Below are positions 36,931 to 45,186 of a stretch of DNA of 45,186 nucleotides, in pieces. The notes beneath the pieces are model-generated. The model worked only from the letters and a program-made list of their open reading frames with translations, had not been told where the DNA came from and made no database searches. Origin of the DNA: Alphaproteobacteria bacterium RIFCSPHIGHO2_02_FULL_46_13 (GTDB lineage Bacteria > Pseudomonadota > Alphaproteobacteria > Micavibrionales > Micavibrionaceae). A program made the translations under genes and the position numbers. Positions within the stretch are counted from its first letter, which is position 1. The number at the start of each line of letters is the position of its first letter. The stretch lies in assembly GCA_001767915.1 (NCBI GenBank), contig MEMI01000050.1:27499-72684 (forward strand), written 5' to 3'.

Positions 36931-37048
36931 GTAATTCTCAGCATGTAGGAAAATAGGTGACTAGATGGCTGTGTGGGTAGTCACATGCGCACAATTCTCA
37001 TGCAATATTCCCTGTTTCTAGAAAAAATAGTGCCTATTTGGGTGATAT
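36931..37048. repeat. Structured intergenic repeat, copy B
   Basis: Second copy of the element at 31436-31586, in the same orientation. It keeps AAAATAGG (36950-36957) against CCTATTT (37033-37039) and the inner GTGACTA/TAGTCAC stem (36957-36963, 36978-36984), while the loop and the middle differ. It lies 22 bases after the rhodanese gene. No gene is seen in the rest of the gap to 37206. Confidence 0.7.
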
Positions 37049-37206
37049 GTTATCTTTTTTAAGCTATCTACCTAAAATGATGGTTAAAATGCCCCATACA
37101 TGGTCATTGATCTTAGGTTATTCAACTTGATGGATGGTATGCCAGTAGGATAGATCATAGGTACATTTGAGAAATAGAATCCTAGAAAGAAAGCTATGTG
37201 AATTTA

Positions 37207-38310
37207 ATGAGTTTCGAAATTTTCCTTGCGACTGCGCCGGGCCTTGAAGGATTGCTTTACGACGAAGTACGTAGCAAAGGATTTAAACAGGCAAAAAATA
37301 TTACTGGCGGTGTCACCATCATAGGCGGCTGGCCGGAAGTCTGGCGTGCGAACCTATGGGTCAGGGGTGCTTCGCGTGTGTTAGCCCGTATTGACTCGTT
37401 TAAAGTATTACATCTTGCGGAACTCAATCAACGTACCCGTGAGATACCTTGGGGTGATCTTCTTGGCTCCGGTACGTCTTTTCGTGTTGAGGTGACTTGT
37501 TCTAAATCACGTATCTATCATAGCGATGCAGCTGCTGAGCGGATCGAGAGGGCTATTGCCGAAACATTAAAGTCGCAAGCTTCTCAGGATGCGGAAATAA
37601 CTGTTATGGCCCGCATTCACCACGATATCTGCACGATCAGCATCGATACATCTGGAGAATCGTTACATAAACGTGGTTTTAAAGAGTCGGTTAACAAAGC
37701 TCCGATGCGTGAAAATATGGCGGCCCTTTTTCTGCAACAATGTGGATATAAAGGTACTGAGTCTGTTTTTGACCCGATGTGCGGCTCAGGTACCTTTGTG
37801 ATAGAGGCAGCAGAAATCGCTATGCGCCTTAATCCGGGGCGGGCACGCCATTTCGCATTTGAGAAATTAGCCAATTTTGATTTGGCGGCATGGGAGAAGA
37901 TGCGGAGTGTTGAACGGCAAATTTCGCCGGACCTTCGTTTTTACGGCAGTGATAGAGATGAGGGCGCAGTCAGAATGAGCGGTGAAAACGCTGCACGCGC
38001 AGGTGTCGAAAAATTCACGGAGTTTCAGCAGCGGTCAATTAGCGATATTGTTCCCCCGACCAGTGTGCCGGGACTTGTCATCATTAACCCGCCCTACGGT
38101 ACCCGCATTGGTGATAAATCGAAGCTACTGCCGCTTTACCAAACACTCGGAAAGGTACTACATGATCGTTTCTCGGGATGGCGTGTTGGACTTATCGCGA
38201 CTGATACAGCTTTAGCAAAAGCAACCAGCTTGCCATTTTTGCCTACGACAGAGCCAGTTCAGCATGGCGGCCTTCGTGTAAATTTGTTCCGCACAGAATC
38301 TCTTGCATAA
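37207..38310 (+). CDS. THUMP-domain class I SAM-dependent RNA methyltransferase (RlmL N-terminal/COG0116-like)
   Basis: A 367-residue protein with an N-terminal ferredoxin-like plus THUMP RNA-binding region (about 1-150) and a Rossmann-fold methyltransferase domain. SAM-binding DPMCGSGT is at 189-196 and the N2-guanine methylation motif NPPYG at 294-298. The pattern fits the UPF0020 family that includes the N-terminal half of E. coli RlmL (23S rRNA G2445), but without the fused RlmK half. A rRNA substrate is likely and the exact site is not determinable. ATG 37207 is preferred; a GTG 9 bases earlier is possible. Confidence 0.88.
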   Translation: MSFEIFLATAPGLEGLLYDEVRSKGFKQAKNITGGVTIIGGWPEVWRANLWVRGASRVLARIDSFKVLHLAELNQRTREIPWGDLLGSGTSFRVEVTCSKSRIYHSDAAAERIERAIAETLKSQASQDAEITVMARIHHDICTISIDTSGESLHKRGFKESVNKAPMRENMAALFLQQCGYKGTESVFDPMCGSGTFVIEAAEIAMRLNPGRARHFAFEKLANFDLAAWEKMRSVERQISPDLRFYGSDRDEGAVRMSGENAARAGVEKFTEFQQRSISDIVPPTSVPGLVIINPPYGTRIGDKSKLLPLYQTLGKVLHDRFSGWRVGLIATDTALAKATSLPFLPTTEPVQHGGLRVNLFRTESLA

Positions 38311-38366
38311 GAAAATGCGTTGGTTTTGCAATATTTGAAATGATTTATTCGAGAAACTCAGGGAAA

Positions 38367-38441
38367 TGGCTGGGGCGGGAGGGATCGAACCTCCGAATGC
38401 CGGTACCAAAAACCGGTGCCTTACCGCTTGGCGACGCCCCA
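38367..38441 (-). tRNA. tRNA-Gln (anticodon UUG)
   Basis: A 75-base gene with CCA encoded. Acceptor stem TGGGGCG pairs with CGCCCCA, including the U1-A72 pair typical of tRNA-Gln, with discriminator G. Anticodon stem CCGGT/ACCGG encloses loop TTTTGGT, giving anticodon TTG. The T arm GGAGG-TTCGATC-CCTCC is intact. Confidence 0.97.
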
Positions 38442-38459
38442 ATCTGTTTAGAGAGCCAG

Positions 38460-38488
38460 AAACTACACAATTCATATTCTATTGGCAA
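38460..38488 (-). promoter_or_regulatory. Candidate promoter of tRNA-Gln
   Basis: On the minus strand TTGCCA (38483-38488), 17-base spacer, TAGTTT (38460-38465). The predicted transcription start is about 12 bases before the mature 5' end. The -10 is a weak match. Confidence 0.35.
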
Positions 38489-38533
38489 GTGTCTTTTCTA
38501 AAGAATTTGAAAAAAGATGAAATCAGAAAAATA

Positions 38534-41500
38534 CTATTGATTCAGCCATTTATTCAGGTGTCCCCGCGCAATTGCATAGTTTTCACCCAAATGTTCAATC
38601 GGATCTTTGGCAATGTCTAATTGATTATCCTTTGCTGCCTTCTCAATGATCCCGCACATCCTGCTTAATTCAGAAAAACCAAAGTTTCCGGCCATTCCTT
38701 TTAGTTCATGCGCTCTGGCGTTGAGGTTGATGGCGTCATTTTCCAAATAGGCGTTACCGATATCAGCGATCAACTCATCTGCTTTTTCATAAAAACTAAT
38801 CAATATTTCTTGGATTTGCGCAACAGACAGACCGCTTCTTAAAGAATTAAGGATGTTCTCATCAAGGCCTGATTGAGTGAGATCATTTCCTGCTACAGCT
38901 TTATTGGTTGAACGTGATGCATTGCTGAGTTCCATCTCTTCGAATTTTTTAACGGCAACGCTAAAAGTATCTTCCTCCTCATCATCTCCAATAGGGGAGG
39001 TGTTGTATTGGGTTCCCATTTGCGAGGTATAGGCGGCTAGGGGGGAGATTTCGTTGAGGTTTTCTTCCTCCTCTTTCTCTTCCTCTTCTTCTTTAAAACT
39101 TTCATCTTGATTCTCGGTTTTATGCTCTGAGAAGTCGATATCGTTATAAGTGTTTTTATTGCTATAAAAGCCATTGTCGATTTTATGAAGAATTTCTGAA
39201 ATTTTTTCAAAAGTAATTGGCTTGCCCGCGAAGTCATTCATCCCTGCGGCGGTGTAATTGCGAACATCTTCGTCTTGGGTATTTCCGGTTAAGGCGATGA
39301 TCGGCAAGTTTGCTTTACTTGGGATATGAAGGGCGCGGATAATTTTTGTGACTTCAATGCCGTTCATGTCCGGTAATTCGATATCCAGAAGAATAGCGTC
39401 AAATTGATATTTGGCATGGAGGTCGAGTGCATCTGCGCCCGTTCCTGCGGTTAAAGATTTTCCGCCAATTTTATCGACGAATCCAGCTACAACTTTTTGA
39501 TTGATACCATTATCGTCCACAATCAAAATATTAAGGGCATTATTGAGTTTGGTGTTCTGCAGTGGAGCATTCTCGGCAGAATCAATCCCGTCATTATTCT
39601 CGTCGAATATCTCGCTTCCTTCGGTCATACTGATGGTAAAGAAGAATGTGCTGCCTTCGCCTTCTTTACTACTAATGCTAATAGCGCCACCCATGGCTTC
39701 GATCAGGCGCTTACAAATTGCAAGGCCGAGACCTGTTCCGCCATATTTGCGGCTGATTGAAGTGTCGGCCTGTGCAAATGGCATAAAGAGTTTTTTCTGG
39801 TTGGCTGTGCCGATCCCAATTCCTGAATCTTGAACCGCGAAATAAATCTGGTGAACATTATTTGTAACACCACCACTTTCACCGGTAAGGTCACGAACAC
39901 GGAGATAAACAGCCCCCTTATTGGTAAATTTAATGGCGTTGTTAATCAGGTTCAACAGAACTTGACGCATGCGTGTCGGGTCACCATAGACCCAGTTCGG
40001 AACCAGAGAATCCAATTCCAGAATGAGCTCGACATTTTTGGCTTCGGCATGTCCGCGCATTAAAGTATAGACGCTTCGGATCAGACGTTTTAAGTCAAAG
40101 TTGATATTCTCAAGATCCATTTTGCCACTCTCGATCTTTTCGAAATCCAGAATGTCATTGAGCAATGCTAGCATAGCATCGCCAGAATCTTTGATAGTAG
40201 ACGCATATTCTCTCTGATCTTTGTTAAGCTGTGTATCTTGTAAAAGGCGTAACATACCCATGATGCCAGTCATTGGTGTTCTGATCTCGTGGCTCACAAC
40301 AGCCAAGAAAGCGGATTTTGCGCGGTTAGCTTCGTCTGCGGCCTCTTTGGCTTTTCGCATATCCTCGTTTTGTTGTGCACTTTTAACCTGCAAATCAGCC
40401 ATTAATTTGCGCTCTTGTTCAATGACCTGCATTAAGCGGTGGTATTCCGATTTTTCTTTAGCCTCATGAATTTGAGCAACTTCTTTTTTTGCAATCTGGT
40501 TATCTTCAAAGACATCTTCCAAGGATGGGGAATCAACCGTAACTGATTTTTCTATAGGGACTTTACTGACGATCGCAACCATAAGGGCACAGATCAAAAG
40601 GGCAGTGGGGAATAAGAGAGTAATATTATTTGGCGGGGCAATATCAAAATTGAGGAGGATAATCCACATCAAAAGCATAAAAAGAAAGAAGCATGCATTC
40701 GCAATATGTGTGTAGGCAAGGCGCTTATTGCTGAGTGCTCCGCCCCATGTAATCCCCATAATAATAATCAGGCTCAGAGTAACAGGGCCAAAAATGAGTA
40801 GGGTTGCTATGAATGGAAGCGATTTTAATATAACCAGCCCGACCAGATTGGTAATAAGGCTGGCACTCGTTATGCCCCCTAAGAAGCTCAATGATAGTTC
40901 ATGCCTATTCCTTTTTACAAAAATAAAGCTGAGCATGAGTCCTTGTGAAGTCACAATCCATATGGAGGGATAGGCGAGTTCCATATCTATTTTGCTAAAG
41001 TACAGAAACCGCGAATTGATCAGTAAAACAATTGAAAAGCCAAGGCTAATAATTGATAAAAACACATCCGAAAAGGATGCTGTATCTTTTGCCGTTTTCA
41101 AAAAATAAATAAAACCACTGAAGGCGAGCAGGATAACCAATCGGGAACTGAGAATATCTATGACGCTTGACTCGTTTGGGTCACGCAAAGACATTTTCAA
41201 ATAATTGGGGGTCGCAAAATTTGGTTTGACATACAGTATAAAGAAACTTGTTTGATTGGTTGGAACCTTGAGCATCAGGGTATCCCCGATATTCCTATTT
41301 TTCTCATACAAACTTCTGGTATTCACCAAATATTCCTTGGTATTCATATTGTAGAGAACAATATCTTTGAAAGTCGAGAAACGGCCATCTTTCAGTGTGC
41401 CGAGATCAAGTGCCCACATATCCTTTTTGCTATTATTCACAACTGCAAAGACAATCCACGTGCCTAGTTCTTGGTGTCCAATGCCGATGTGGGTTCCTAG

Positions 41501-41755
41501 TGTACGGGATGATATAATCTCACCGCTTATAATCTTTTGTTCAATGGATTGAATGTTGAGAGGGGTTTCACCTTCTCTAAGGGCATAGACTTTACCGACG
41601 AAATCATACTTGGGTTGATTATCGAGAAGTTGAATTGCTTGGTACTGAACGGGTTGTGATGTGGGGGAGGTCTGCGCATGGGCAAGGGCAAAAGGCAAGG
41701 TAGTTATCACCATTCCCCAAAATAGACCCAATAAGCTCCATTGTTTTATATGCAT
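38534..41755 (-). CDS. DISM-type hybrid sensor histidine kinase with receiver and HPt domains
   Basis: A 1073-residue kinase with a signal peptide (cleavage near AHA in the first 30 residues), a periplasmic beta-rich sensor of the 7TMR-DISM type (about 30-190, including LGTWIVFAVVNNSKKDMWALDLG in outline), seven predicted membrane helices (about 196-400), a coiled coil (about 420-470), HisKA with H489 (SHEIRTPM), HATPase, a receiver with D791 (LLDIELPDMNG) and an HPt domain with H1016 (AHELKGMAGNFG). A strongly acidic linker (EEEEEKEEEE) lies between receiver and HPt. Start ATG 41755 precedes the signal peptide. An upstream TTG in frame is less likely. DISM sensors often respond to carbohydrates, but the ligand here is unknown. 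Confidence 0.88.
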   Translation of the reverse strand: MHIKQWSLLGLFWGMVITTLPFALAHAQTSPTSQPVQYQAIQLLDNQPKYDFVGKVYALREGETPLNIQSIEQKIISGEIISSRTLGTHIGIGHQELGTWIVFAVVNNSKKDMWALDLGTLKDGRFSTFKDIVLYNMNTKEYLVNTRSLYEKNRNIGDTLMLKVPTNQTSFFILYVKPNFATPNYLKMSLRDPNESSVIDILSSRLVILLAFSGFIYFLKTAKDTASFSDVFLSIISLGFSIVLLINSRFLYFSKIDMELAYPSIWIVTSQGLMLSFIFVKRNRHELSLSFLGGITSASLITNLVGLVILKSLPFIATLLIFGPVTLSLIIIMGITWGGALSNKRLAYTHIANACFFLFMLLMWIILLNFDIAPPNNITLLFPTALLICALMVAIVSKVPIEKSVTVDSPSLEDVFEDNQIAKKEVAQIHEAKEKSEYHRLMQVIEQERKLMADLQVKSAQQNEDMRKAKEAADEANRAKSAFLAVVSHEIRTPMTGIMGMLRLLQDTQLNKDQREYASTIKDSGDAMLALLNDILDFEKIESGKMDLENINFDLKRLIRSVYTLMRGHAEAKNVELILELDSLVPNWVYGDPTRMRQVLLNLINNAIKFTNKGAVYLRVRDLTGESGGVTNNVHQIYFAVQDSGIGIGTANQKKLFMPFAQADTSISRKYGGTGLGLAICKRLIEAMGGAISISSKEGEGSTFFFTISMTEGSEIFDENNDGIDSAENAPLQNTKLNNALNILIVDDNGINQKVVAGFVDKIGGKSLTAGTGADALDLHAKYQFDAILLDIELPDMNGIEVTKIIRALHIPSKANLPIIALTGNTQDEDVRNYTAAGMNDFAGKPITFEKISEILHKIDNGFYSNKNTYNDIDFSEHKTENQDESFKEEEEEKEEEENLNEISPLAAYTSQMGTQYNTSPIGDDEEEDTFSVAVKKFEEMELSNASRSTNKAVAGNDLTQSGLDENILNSLRSGLSVAQIQEILISFYEKADELIADIGNAYLENDAINLNARAHELKGMAGNFGFSELSRMCGIIEKAAKDNQLDIAKDPIEHLGENYAIARGHLNKWLNQ

Positions 41756-41835
41756 ATAACCGACCAAAGAATAAGAAAATCTATGGGAAAATTGAATATC
41801 CCACTCAACTTTCGTCTAAAAACCTTAATATATGG

Positions 41836-42453
41836 TTATAAATTATGCTGAAGTTTTGAGGCCATGATGCGGATGGCCTCCGGATAGGCAATATGTTCTT
41901 GAACCAAAACTCTGGCTGCAAGGGTTTCAGGGGTATCGCCAGCGATAATCGGGACGGTCTTTTGTAAAATAATTTCCCCCTCATCCATGCCTGGTGTGAC
42001 ATAGTGAATGGTACATCCGCTTTCGCTGTCACCTTCTTCCAAGGCGCGTTCATGGGTATGAAGGCCTTTATGTTTGGGGAGAAGGGATGGGTGGATATTA
42101 ATGATACGGCCTTCCCAAGGGGTAATCAGGGTGGGGGAGAGAATTCTCATAAAGCCAGCAAGGCAAACCAGATCAATTTCGAATTCTTCTAAGATTGATA
42201 GGATTTTTGTCTCGAATTCGGCCTTGGTTGCAAAGTTTTTATGCGATACAAAGCGTGTCGTAATGTTATTTTCATGTGCCCTGACTAGTCCATAGGCGTC
42301 TCCGATATTAGAGATAACGACCTTGATTTGTGCGGGAAATTCATCGATACGACACGCATCGATTATAGATTGAAGATTGCTACCCCGTCCTGAAATCAGG
42401 ACGGCAAGGCGCAATTTTCGGTTAGGATTGGTTTGTTGGCTTATGCCGCCCAT
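41836..42453 (-). CDS. purN: Phosphoribosylglycinamide formyltransferase
   Basis: A 205-residue GAR transformylase that transfers the formyl group from 10-formyl-tetrahydrofolate in purine synthesis. The fold start [16 protein letters not shown] binds the phosphoribosyl part. Catalytic residues are N119, H121 (NIHPSLLP) and D157 (GMDEGEII), equal to E. coli N106, H108 and D144 with an offset of 13 caused by a longer N-terminus. The start overlaps the end of purM by 13 bases, so the two are translationally coupled. Confidence 0.96.
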   Translation of the reverse strand: MGGISQQTNPNRKLRLAVLISGRGSNLQSIIDACRIDEFPAQIKVVISNIGDAYGLVRAHENNITTRFVSHKNFATKAEFETKILSILEEFEIDLVCLAGFMRILSPTLITPWEGRIINIHPSLLPKHKGLHTHERALEEGDSESGCTIHYVTPGMDEGEIILQKTVPIIAGDTPETLAARVLVQEHIAYPEAIRIMASKLQHNL

Positions 42454-43505
42454 TCTGTATCCATATTGAGAATTTCAACGCGGGTTTCGGCATCGGTTTT
42501 AACCACCTGACCGATTATGGTGGCGGTCTCGCCAGTTGCATTTATGGCCGCACAGATTTCATCGGCCTTGTCTTTTGGAACAATGGCAACCATACCCAAA
42601 CCGCAGTTATAGGTCACGGACATATCATCATTGGTCAAATTGCCATATTTTTTGAGCCATTTGAACACTGCTTGGAATGACCAGAGTTTGGCATCCAACT
42701 GAACACCCAAACCGTCTGGCAAAACGCGAGGAATGTTTTCTGTCAATCCGCCGCCTGTAATGTGGGATAGGCCCTTAATCAAACCACCTTGTTTAATGAG
42801 TGGTAAAAGTGCACGGACATAAATTTTGGTTGGTCTCATCAACGCATCGCCCAAGGTCGGGGAGTCATCAAATGGGCAGTTTTCGGAATATGTGAATTTA
42901 TTGTCGGCTACAATTTTGCGAACCAAAGAATATCCGTTGGAATGAATGCCGTTAGAGGCAATCCCGATAACGACATCGCCTTCGGTAATGGTTTCGCCAG
43001 TTAAGACGCGTTCACGTTCAACTGCACCGACCGAGAAACCTGCGAGGTCATAATCGCCTTTTTCATACATGCTCGGCATTTCAGCGGTTTCGCCGCCGAT
43101 CAGGGCGCACCCAGCTTGATGGCAGCCGTCCGCAATACCCTTGATAACGGTCGCAGCTGTATCTACGTTTAATTGGCTGCTGGCAAAATAGTCGAGGAAG
43201 AAGAGGGGTTCGGCACCTTGCACCAAAATATCGTTCACGCACATCGCGACCAGATCAATGCCAACAGTGTCATGTTTTTGAGCATCAATCGCAATACGGA
43301 GTTTTGTGCCCACGCCATCGGTTGAGGAAACCAGAACAGGATCTTTAAATCCCGCGGCCTTTGTATCAAAAAGAGCGCCAAAACCACCGAGGCCACCCAT
43401 GGTGCCCGAACGATTGGTTGCTTTGGCAAATGGCTTGATCCGTTCAACGAGAGCATCACCTGCAACAATATCGACACCAGCTTCTTTATAAGCGTTTGCT
43501 TTCAT
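42441..43505 (-). CDS. purM: Phosphoribosylformylglycinamidine cyclo-ligase
   Basis: A 354-residue AIR synthetase. Recognisable segments are the start [43 protein letters not shown], the ATP-binding [19 protein letters not shown] and [16 protein letters not shown]. It closes the imidazole ring in purine synthesis and feeds AIR to later steps. It is first in a purM-purN operon, divergent from the DUF2066 gene with a 36-base gap that must hold both promoters. Confidence 0.97.
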   Translation of the reverse strand: MKANAYKEAGVDIVAGDALVERIKPFAKATNRSGTMGGLGGFGALFDTKAAGFKDPVLVSSTDGVGTKLRIAIDAQKHDTVGIDLVAMCVNDILVQGAEPLFFLDYFASSQLNVDTAATVIKGIADGCHQAGCALIGGETAEMPSMYEKGDYDLAGFSVGAVERERVLTGETITEGDVVIGIASNGIHSNGYSLVRKIVADNKFTYSENCPFDDSPTLGDALMRPTKIYVRALLPLIKQGGLIKGLSHITGGGLTENIPRVLPDGLGVQLDAKLWSFQAVFKWLKKYGNLTNDDMSVTYNCGLGMVAIVPKDKADEICAAINATGETATIIGQVVKTDAETRVEILNMDTEWAA

Positions 43506-43541
43506 TTTGAAAATTGGCCTTTCTGTTGTAAACTATTCTGT

Positions 43542-44891
43542 ATGCAACAGTTATTTAGACGTTTTGATATGGCTCGTATAGTATTTTTTATCACCTTTTT
43601 AGGTCTTTTTTTCGTTGGACTGTCCCAAAACCATGTATTTGCGGCAAACTCCCCCTATAGCGTGAAGGGGGTTGAGGTCGATATTACCGATGAAAGCTCT
43701 GTAAAAGCGCGGAATAAAGCCTTTATTGAGGCACAAAGGAAAGCCTTTGAGGTGCTTGCAACCCGTTATTATGCCGAAGGTGAGTTGAAAGTCCTGAAAA
43801 TACCTAGTGATGATACCTTGTCGGGTTTTATTCAGGATTTTAAGATTGCAAGCGAGCAAATCTCGAGTAAGCGATATAAAGGCGTGTTTGATTTCCGCTT
43901 TAAGCCCGCCGCCGTTAATCAGCATTTTGGTCGCGGACCTATTAATTATGTCGATGACGCGACACCAGAATCCAAAAAGATTTTGTTGATCCCTTATTAT
44001 CACGAAGAGAAAAAGCCTATTATTTTTAATAAGGCTCAAAACCCATTTTGGGGATCGCTGCTTGAAGATAGTGCAGAATATAAAGACGTGATTTTGCCTG
44101 AGGGCAATATTCAGGATTTGACAGACATCGGAGATAAAAATCCTGGCTATCTTTCATCAGTGACAATCCGACGTCTCAAGGCAAGATATGAAGTCGGTTT
44201 TGTGGCGGTTGCAACGGCTAATGTCAATCTTCAGGATCAGTCCAAAATTAACATTAACATTCAGGATGCCAGTTCCGGCACTCTGGTTGATGTCAAAAAT
44301 TTTGATACAGATGCAAAGATGATTGGAAAAGAGACATTATCTGCTGCTAATGATATTTCCAAACCTAAGAAAGCTGTATCTGTTGTATCTGATACAGCAG
44401 GGAATTTAGTTACTACGGATGATACGACAGGCCAAAAAGCTGATATTCCCCAGTCTGAAATTAATCCTGATTATTTCCGTCCGAGCAATCAGCGCGGCAG
44501 AATGTCGGTTTCCGCGCGCGAACAAATGATTGCAAAAGCCCAGCAACTCCAAGCTATGGGGGGCGCAAATGTGAACGCGAATCCAAAAGCGGTTGCCCAG
44601 CGTGGTCTGCAAAACCCTGAAGCTGTTGAGGCTGCGGCAGATGAGGGAGAGGCCAATGTCCAAGTATATTTTAACAGCATGACTGAATGGGTGAACATTC
44701 AAAAGGAATTGTCCCGTCTTGATGGAATCAAGGGTATTCGTATCGTCACCTTGAAAACCAATCAGGCCGATACAGTTATTGAGTATAAGGATTGGAATAA
44801 ATTACTGGCTTCCTTAAAGGCGAGTGGCTTAAGTTTGAGCTCACAATCTGCGGATTCATATACCTTAAAACGCTTGTCGGATGCATTCTAA
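43542..44891 (+). CDS. DUF2066-family exported protein
   Basis: A 449-residue protein with a signal peptide (hydrophobic segment IVFFITFLGLFFVGL, cleavage near VFA). The motif ARNKAFIEAQRKAFEVLATRYY followed by ISSKRYKGVFDFRFKP is typical of DUF2066, a family encoded next to purM in many alphaproteobacteria. The middle is rich in Gln, Ala and Asn (REQMIAKAQQLQAMGGANVNANP) and probably flexible; the C-terminal 80 residues (VQVYFNSMTEWVNIQKEL...) look like a second small domain. Function unknown, likely periplasmic. The start could be ATG 43542 or ATG 43569; neither has a good ribosome-binding site, and both leave the signal peptide intact. Confidence 0.82.
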   Translation: MQQLFRRFDMARIVFFITFLGLFFVGLSQNHVFAANSPYSVKGVEVDITDESSVKARNKAFIEAQRKAFEVLATRYYAEGELKVLKIPSDDTLSGFIQDFKIASEQISSKRYKGVFDFRFKPAAVNQHFGRGPINYVDDATPESKKILLIPYYHEEKKPIIFNKAQNPFWGSLLEDSAEYKDVILPEGNIQDLTDIGDKNPGYLSSVTIRRLKARYEVGFVAVATANVNLQDQSKININIQDASSGTLVDVKNFDTDAKMIGKETLSAANDISKPKKAVSVVSDTAGNLVTTDDTTGQKADIPQSEINPDYFRPSNQRGRMSVSAREQMIAKAQQLQAMGGANVNANPKAVAQRGLQNPEAVEAAADEGEANVQVYFNSMTEWVNIQKELSRLDGIKGIRIVTLKTNQADTVIEYKDWNKLLASLKASGLSLSSQSADSYTLKRLSDAF

Positions 44892-44921
44892 TATCAATCT
44901 CACTTCTTGGAAAGTTATCAA

Positions 44922-45186
44922 ATGAAACTCACAGCTTTGCAGATTTTTTGGGGATTCGCCGTTCTGTTCTTTATCCTTTTGATATGGCTTTTTAAGGCCG
45001 TTCTATTGCCTTTTGTATTGGGCGGAACAATTGCTTATCTCCTTAATCCTTTAGTCAATAAAATCTGTAAAAAGGGTCTTAAAAGGCAAACGGCAGTTCT
45101 ATGTATTTTGGGAGGATTTTTTCTTTTTATGGCAGGATTGTTGGCCATTATTGCGCCGATTTTGGTACGCGAGGCTGGCGGTTTTA
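44922..45186 (+). CDS. AI-2E transporter / PerM-family membrane protein, 5' part
   Basis: The first 88 codons of a gene cut by the window end. The start MKLTALQIFWGFAVLFFILLIWL, the LLPFVLGGTIAYLLNPLVN motif and a second hydrophobic segment match the N-terminus of AI-2E/PerM family permeases. GGAAAG lies 9 bases upstream. It begins 30 bases after the DUF2066 gene, so they are probably cotranscribed. Its transported substrate cannot be inferred. Confidence 0.85.
   Translation, partial: MKLTALQIFWGFAVLFFILLIWLFKAVLLPFVLGGTIAYLLNPLVNKICKKGLKRQTAVLCILGGFFLFMAGLLAIIAPILVREAGGF

Noticed and set aside
31436-37048. The paired repeats as insertion sequence ends
   Set aside because: No transposase is encoded between them, the copies are in direct orientation and differ in length and middle sequence, and no target duplication was identified.
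38367-38441. tRNA-Gln as an attachment site of an integrated island
   Set aside because: No duplicated tRNA 3' end and no integrase gene were found anywhere in the window.

Overview
The window reads as chromosomal DNA of a Gram-negative alphaproteobacterium of moderate GC content. The evidence is the type of its outer-membrane genes (OmpW, a NodT-type channel, two RND pumps), a ccoNOQP-ccoGHIS respiratory cluster, and a purN-purM / DUF2066 / PerM neighbourhood of the kind seen in that class. A narrower placement (for example Micavibrio-like) is only a guess. No phage, transposase or CRISPR array is visible.

Layout. 1-1.1 kb: a small lipid-A-N-domain membrane protein and a GT2 glycosyltransferase. 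1.2-10.2 kb: a divergent Crp/Fnr regulator carrying a C-terminal four-cysteine cluster, then a complete cbb3 oxidase assembly line (DsbD_2/SafE-like membrane protein, ccoN, ccoO, ccoQ, ccoP, ccoG, a very short fixH, ccoI/fixI, ccoS). 10.3-12.4 kb: ompW and hemN. Perfect or near-perfect FNR boxes (TTGA-N6-TCAA) stand before the cco operon, ompW and hemN, so the first 12.5 kb looks like a compact low-oxygen regulon with its own regulator. 12.5-15.8 kb: an O-antigen-ligase-like protein and two convergent unrecognised genes. 15.8-16.2 kb: two intergenic repeat elements.

16.2-27.5 kb: two RND efflux operons in tandem. The first (membrane fusion protein, RND, outer-membrane channel) faces an ArsR-type regulator across a shared operator. 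The second (membrane fusion protein, RND, no channel of its own) faces a TetR/AcrR-type regulator across a 20-bp palindrome resembling the AcrR operator. 27.5-31.4 kb: an FtsX-type ABC exporter (YbbA/YbbP-like) divergent from a TesA-like GDSL esterase.

31.4-37.0 kb: an AT-richer signalling module made of a 1236-residue MHYT hybrid histidine kinase, a convergent response regulator with an unrecognised N-terminal domain, and a single-domain rhodanese. It is bracketed by two copies of a structured intergenic repeat. 37.2-41.8 kb: a THUMP RNA methyltransferase, tRNA-Gln(UUG), and a second, DISM-type hybrid kinase. 41.8-45.2 kb: purN and purM, a DUF2066 exported protein, and the 5' part of an AI-2E/PerM-family transporter cut by the window edge.

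The most notable points are the B. subtilis-Fnr-like C-terminal cysteine cluster with its local FNR regulon, the repeat-flanked MHYT kinase module, a probably leaderless arsR promoter overlapping its operator, and the truncated FixH.
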